Source: Acidimicrobiia bacterium
Lineage (GTDB): Bacteria; Actinomycetota; Acidimicrobiia; IMCC26256; BP-133
Assembly (NCBI GenBank): GCA_025923175.1
Contig: JAICGL010000015.1
Span: 1-18,298, forward strand
Reading direction: 5' to 3'
DNA length: 18,298 nt
The first letter of the stretch is position 1; every line of letters starts with the position of its first letter. Positions 14,936-18,298 of the stretch are shown here, one piece after another. The position numbers were made by a program, and so were the translations under genes. The notes under the pieces are model-generated. The model was not told where the DNA came from, made no database searches, and saw only the letters and a program-made list of their open reading frames with translations.

Positions 14936-15804
14936 GCACCCCCGACCCCACACCCGTGACCATCGGACCGCCGCCGCGGATGGTGGAAGTCACAATCGAC
15001 GGCGAGGTGCGGCAGGTGGCCGAGGGATCGACCCTCCTGGACGCGGCCCGGGCCATGGGGACCGACATCCCGACGCTGTGTTACGGGGACACCCTCACCC
15101 CCAAGAACGCCTGCCGGGTGTGCATGGTCGAGGTCGAGGGCGCCCGGGTGCTCGCCCCTGCGTGCTCCCGCAAGGTGGAACCGGGCATGGTGGTCCACAC
15201 CGACAGCTCCCGGGTCCTCCTGGCCCGGCGCATGGTGCTCGAGTTCCTGGCCAGCTCCGTCGACATGTCCGCGGCCACCCCCGAGGTTGGGAAGTGGATG
15301 GTCGAATACGGCGCCGAACCCATTCGCCACGGAGCGGATGCGGCCACCGTGGCCCAGCCCGCCAAGGTCGACAACGGCCTCTACGTGCGGGACTACAGCA
15401 AGTGCATCCTCTGCTACAAGTGCGTCGATGCGTGCGGCGAGCAGTGGCAGCAGACCTTCGCCATCGCTGTGGCCGGCCGGGGCTTCGACTCTCGCATCTC
15501 AACCGAGTGGGACACGCCCCTGCCCGATTCCGCCTGCGTCTACTGCGGCAACTGCGTGGAGGTGTGCCCCACCGGCGCCCTGTCCTTCGCCGAAGAGTTC
15601 CGCCTCAAAGAAGCTGGGGAATGGGACCCGTCCCGCCAGACCCAGACGGACACCATCTGCCCGTACTGCGGTGTCGGTTGCACCCTGCGCCTCCACGTTC
15701 AGGACAACCGCATCGTCAGGGTCACCTCGCCTCACGAACAGTTCGTCACCAGAGGGAACCTCTGCATCAAGGGAAGATTCGGCTTCTCGCACGTCCAGCC
15801 GTGA
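14932..15804 (+). CDS. 2Fe-2S/4Fe-4S subunit carrying the missing FDH Mo-domain cluster
   Basis: This 290-residue protein resembles the N-terminal part of FdsA/NuoG. A 2Fe-2S domain comes first (C50, C61, C64, C78). The next domain normally holds the His-Cys [4Fe-4S] cluster (HPLDC), but here it reads LEFLASSVDMSAATP with no such ligands. Two ferredoxin-type [4Fe-4S] motifs follow: C158, C161, C164, C168 and C202, C205, C208, C212. The last 50 residues are the molybdopterin-oxidoreductase [4Fe-4S] segment (C243-PY-C246-GVG-C250, then C278-IKGRFGF) that in ordinary formate dehydrogenases begins the catalytic chain. The protein stops at the point where FdhA begins, so the two together rebuild one alpha subunit. 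It would carry electrons from the Mo site to the NuoF-like subunit. The ATG start overlaps the previous stop (ATGA). Confidence 0.93.
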   Translation: MSTPDPTPVTIGPPPRMVEVTIDGEVRQVAEGSTLLDAARAMGTDIPTLCYGDTLTPKNACRVCMVEVEGARVLAPACSRKVEPGMVVHTDSSRVLLARRMVLEFLASSVDMSAATPEVGKWMVEYGAEPIRHGADAATVAQPAKVDNGLYVRDYSKCILCYKCVDACGEQWQQTFAIAVAGRGFDSRISTEWDTPLPDSACVYCGNCVEVCPTGALSFAEEFRLKEAGEWDPSRQTQTDTICPYCGVGCTLRLHVQDNRIVRVTSPHEQFVTRGNLCIKGRFGFSHVQP

Positions 15805-17033
15805 GGCAGATCCTTGTTCCGCCAAGGCTCGACACGCACCCGGTCCTGCCGTCGGCCCCGGTCCTGTCGGTGCTGGCGGCGCTGCCCCGTGATGCGGACG
15901 TCGTCGTCGTCCGTGACGGGCCGTCCTGGATCATCGGGTTGGAGCCCACCCGGATCGTGGCCGCCCGGGGAGAAGACGCCTTCGTCGCCCTCGACCGTCT
16001 CGATGGGGGATGGTGGGCGGGCTTTCTCGCCTACGACCTGGGGCGGGCCGTCGAGCGTGTCTCTCCTCGCACCGCTCACGAACCCGGCCTGCCCGACCTG
16101 GCCTTGGCCCGCTTCGACGCCCGACTGATCGTCACGCCAGAAGGAATGCACGTGGAGGGCGAGGGATCCACCCGCCCGGTGCTGGAGGCCGTGGCCCGGC
16201 GAGCCTGCTCCGGGCCCCGGCCGCTTCGCCGCCCCAGGCTCGCGCCCTGGAGGTCGAACGTCTCCCGGGCGGAGTTCGAAGCGGGCGTTCGCACGGTGGT
16301 CGGTCTCATCGAGGCGGGTGAGTGCTACCAGGTGAACCTCACCCGGCGGCTCACCTGCCCGCTCCGGGCCGATCCGATCGACCTGTTCGCCGGCCTCGTG
16401 CGGCTCAACCCCGCGCCGCACGCCGCTCTCGTCCGCCTCGGCACCTGGGCCGTGGTTTCCGCTTCTCCCGAGCGCTTCCTCTCCCGTCGGGGGAATCACG
16501 TCGAGACCCGGCCCATCAAGGGCACCGCGGTCGACCCCCACGTGCTTGCCGCCAGCAGGAAGGACAGGGCGGAGAACGTCATGATCGTCGACCTGGCCCG
16601 GAACGACCTCGGGCGCGTCTGCGAGTACGGAACAGTCCGGGTGCCGTCGTTGTGCACCGTCGAGCGGCACCCCGGCCTTCACCATCTGGTGAGCACAGTC
16701 GTGGGGAGGCTGCGCCCGGACGTGGAGACGGGCGCTCTTCTGCGAGCGACCTTCCCGCCGGCCTCGATCACGGGTGCACCCAAGCCCCGCGTGCTCCAGG
16801 CCATCGAGGATCTGGAAGCTTCCCGTCGGGGCGTCTACTGCGGGGCGGTTGGGTGGATCGACGCCGACGCCAAGACGATGGACCTCAACGTCGCCATCCG
16901 CACCTTTGTGGTGACGGGGCAGGGCACCCACCTCGGGGTGGGCGCAGGCATCGTCGCCGACTCGGACCCCACCGCCGAATGGGAGGAGACCGAGCTCAAA
17001 GTGGCCCGGCTCCTCGCCGCGGCCGGGGCGTGA
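15801..17033 (+). CDS. pabB: Aminodeoxychorismate synthase component I
   Basis: This 410-residue member of the chorismate-binding family has PIKGT with Lys240, the form seen in PabB, where the Lys attacks chorismate; anthranilate synthase has Ala there. Other motifs are VDLARNDLGRVCEYGTV, SITGAPKP (322-329), and GVYCGAVGWID. It makes 4-amino-4-deoxychorismate from chorismate and ammonia (the amidotransferase PabA is not in the window), the first step to p-aminobenzoate for folate. Its place at the end of the THF-dependent C1 operon supports a role in supplying THF. GTG at 15801 overlaps the previous stop by four bases (GTGA) without a ribosome site of its own, so coupling is likely. The N-terminal 100 residues are less conserved, as is usual. 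Its stop is one base from the convergent gene's stop. Confidence 0.9.
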   Translation: MRQILVPPRLDTHPVLPSAPVLSVLAALPRDADVVVVRDGPSWIIGLEPTRIVAARGEDAFVALDRLDGGWWAGFLAYDLGRAVERVSPRTAHEPGLPDLALARFDARLIVTPEGMHVEGEGSTRPVLEAVARRACSGPRPLRRPRLAPWRSNVSRAEFEAGVRTVVGLIEAGECYQVNLTRRLTCPLRADPIDLFAGLVRLNPAPHAALVRLGTWAVVSASPERFLSRRGNHVETRPIKGTAVDPHVLAASRKDRAENVMIVDLARNDLGRVCEYGTVRVPSLCTVERHPGLHHLVSTVVGRLRPDVETGALLRATFPPASITGAPKPRVLQAIEDLEASRRGVYCGAVGWIDADAKTMDLNVAIRTFVVTGQGTHLGVGAGIVADSDPTAEWEETELKVARLLAAAGA

Positions 17034-17034
17034 A

Positions 17035-18165
17035 CTACTTCTTGAAGTCCGACTTGGGCAGGGCTTTCACTTCGATCGGGAACTTGGCCCCGGTGTCCGC
17101 CAAGACCTTCCTGGCGATGTCGTCCTGCACGATCCCGTCGATCGGCTGCGGTTCCGGGATTACCTTCACCTGGTTGAGGAAGGACCAGGAGTTCTTGATC
17201 AGTTCCTGAACCTGGTCGTCAATGATGAACGGCATCCGGTTGCTGACGTCGTTGCCGTCCCCGGTCTGCTCGAACATGGAATCCCACATGTCCTCGACCG
17301 TGTAACCCTCGGTCTGGTTCACAGCCATCCGGGCGAGTTCCATGGCGTTGGCGGGATTCGCCACCCACTGCTGCGCCTCGAGCTCCGCCTTGAGATAGGC
17401 ATCGACGATATCGGGCCTCTTGTCGATCAGCTCCTTCGACATGACCAGGAACCCTGCATCGCTCTCGTCGAACGCCGCGCCGGTGGCCACGCGCTTGGCG
17501 AGCCCCCGGTTCACCAGTCTCGAGGCGATCGGTTCCCAGACAGTCGCTCCGTCGATCCTGTCGTTCTCGAAGTTCGACGAGATGACCTCGATGCTCTGAT
17601 TCAGATAGGCGGAGGGCTTGACGCTGAGCTCCTTGAAGACCGACTGCGTGAAGCGGTCCGTGCAACTCCCCGTCGGAGTGGCGATCGTCTTCCCGCCCAT
17701 CCACTTCACGGCTTCTTCGGGAGACGCGAAATCAGGCGCGCCCTTCTTGGCCAGGACGACGTTGCACTGGTCCCTGGCGATGCCCAGCGTCGCCACGATC
17801 CTCAGGTCCCGGGTGCCCCGTTTCGACGTCGCCACCAACGACGGCATGTCGCCCATGTAGCCGATCTGCTGCTTTCCGGCCACGAGCTGGTTGACGATCA
17901 CCGCCCCCTGCAGGCCGACCTGAAAGTTGACGGTGGAGCCTTTGGGCAGGTACTTCCTCCAGAACTCTTTCCCCCGCATGGCCACGCCGGACCAGGACTG
18001 CGTGTAGTACGGCTGGTAGCCGATCGACAGGCTGATCGGGCTGCCCAGGGCGCCGGACACGGCACCGGCGCCCGAGGTGCCGCCTGCACTGATGCACGCC
18101 GGAGACACCAAGAGCGCCGCGACGAGCAACGCTCGTTGCCCGACCTTCCCCCACGTACCGCTCAC
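17035..18165 (-). CDS. NitT/TauT-type ABC transporter substrate-binding protein
   Basis: This 376-residue protein has an N-terminal signal (GQRALLVAALLVSPAC, Cys24) that may be a lipobox, although Ser at -3 is unusual. The mature chain has the layout of SsuA/TauA/NrtA-type binding proteins: ISLSIGYQPYYTQSW, VNFQVGLQGAVIVNQLVAGK, IGYMGDMPSLVATSK, GKTIATPTGSCTDRF and a helical C-terminal lobe. Family ligands include nitrate, sulfonates, taurine and pyrimidine precursors; the ligand here is unknown. The GTG at 18165 is preferred over an in-frame TTG at 18180, because GGAGGAGG just before it is a clear ribosome site and overlaps that TTG. Its start overlaps the permease stop (GTGA), so the two form one transport operon, convergent with the C1 operon. 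Confidence 0.88.
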   Translation of the reverse strand: MSGTWGKVGQRALLVAALLVSPACISAGGTSGAGAVSGALGSPISLSIGYQPYYTQSWSGVAMRGKEFWRKYLPKGSTVNFQVGLQGAVIVNQLVAGKQQIGYMGDMPSLVATSKRGTRDLRIVATLGIARDQCNVVLAKKGAPDFASPEEAVKWMGGKTIATPTGSCTDRFTQSVFKELSVKPSAYLNQSIEVISSNFENDRIDGATVWEPIASRLVNRGLAKRVATGAAFDESDAGFLVMSKELIDKRPDIVDAYLKAELEAQQWVANPANAMELARMAVNQTEGYTVEDMWDSMFEQTGDGNDVSNRMPFIIDDQVQELIKNSWSFLNQVKVIPEPQPIDGIVQDDIARKVLADTGAKFPIEVKALPKSDFKK

Positions 18166-18298
18166 GTCGCCCTCCTCCAAGGCATCAGCTTGACGCTCAG
18201 CATCCGCACCAAGGTGCTCGACAGGTAGCCCGCGACGCCGAGGCCGATCATCCCGACCACGACGTGGGGGATCGCACCGCCCAGATAGGAGTTCCAGA
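18162..18298 (-). CDS. ABC transporter permease, C-terminal end only
   Basis: The last 44 codons of a minus-strand gene reach the window edge. They read WNSYLGGAIPHVVVGMIGLG and then VAGYLSSTLVRMLSVKLMPW, ending RRAT. A final hydrophobic helix followed by a short basic tail with a terminal Pro-Trp is typical of NitT/TauT-type (SsuC/TauC) permeases. Its stop overlaps the start of the substrate-binding gene by four bases, which supports the assignment as its partner. The rest of the gene and any ATPase are beyond the window. Confidence 0.78.
   Translation of the reverse strand, partial: WNSYLGGAIPHVVVGMIGLGVAGYLSSTLVRMLSVKLMPWRRAT

Noticed and set aside
15078..15800. Extended N-terminus for PabB upstream of 15801
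   Set aside because: The upstream residues are the shadow of the Fe-S subunit gene; GTGA overlap at 15801 gives a normal PabB length.
18166..18180. TTG at 18180 as the start of the substrate-binding protein
   Set aside because: The bases GGAGGAGG in that extension are the ribosome site for the GTG at 18165.

Overview
The window is high-GC DNA, densely coding on both strands, with many GTG and TTG starts and very short intergenic gaps. An NHL-repeat protein with a Thr/Ala/Pro-rich tail, a possible leaderless gene, and a selenocysteine formate dehydrogenase on a 2Fe-2S/4Fe-4S scaffold together suggest a high-GC actinobacterium, possibly of the Acidimicrobiia type. This assignment is inference from style and gene content; there is no marker gene. 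No rRNA, tRNA, CRISPR array or transposase was seen, and no gene-free stretch exceeds 300 bases (the longest is 7173-7354).

Left part (1-5243). A 5'-truncated NHL beta-propeller gene (+) meets a minus-strand group tail to tail. That group is a Baeyer-Villiger-type flavin monooxygenase, then a PAP2 phosphatase, then an unrecognised 234-residue protein. A small membrane protein (+) is divergent from the monooxygenase and converges on a two-ACT-domain, GcvR-like gene (-). A SulP anion transporter with a STAS domain (+, 5373-7172) starts divergently from the ACT gene.

Core (7173-17033). A 182-base gap holds an exactly centred 37-base imperfect palindrome and a possible 19-codon leader ORF. It is followed by seven tightly packed plus-strand genes: an HdrC/QmoC-like iron-sulfur/cytochrome b membrane protein, formate-tetrahydrofolate ligase (fhs), a FolD homologue, a selenocysteine formate dehydrogenase catalytic subunit (fdhA), a NuoE-NuoF fusion, a 2Fe-2S/4Fe-4S electron-transfer subunit, and aminodeoxychorismate synthase component I (pabB). 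Most junctions are 4-base stop/start overlaps. The set reads as one tetrahydrofolate-linked C1 module. Formate and formyl-THF are interconverted by Fhs, methylene-THF is linked through FolD, and formate is linked to CO2 and NAD(H) by the dehydrogenase. PabB supplies the folate precursor, and the membrane protein may be a quinone link. The direction of flux cannot be read from the sequence.

Three things stand out. (1) fdhA has an in-frame TGA that is almost certainly selenocysteine, followed by a plausible bacterial SECIS hairpin. (2) The formate dehydrogenase alpha chain is split and its parts are reordered: the N-terminal Mo-domain [4Fe-4S] segment is not in fdhA but forms the C-terminus of the 2Fe-2S subunit encoded two genes downstream. 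(3) The FolD homologue has lost the Lys-Gln-Asp set required for cyclohydrolase activity in the characterised family (Leu53, Met97, Glu120), so it may be only a dehydrogenase or have another role.

Right end (17035-18298). A NitT/TauT-type ABC substrate-binding protein and the C-terminal end of its permease lie on the minus strand, one base beyond the pabB stop. They probably belong to a separate uptake operon that continues outside the window.
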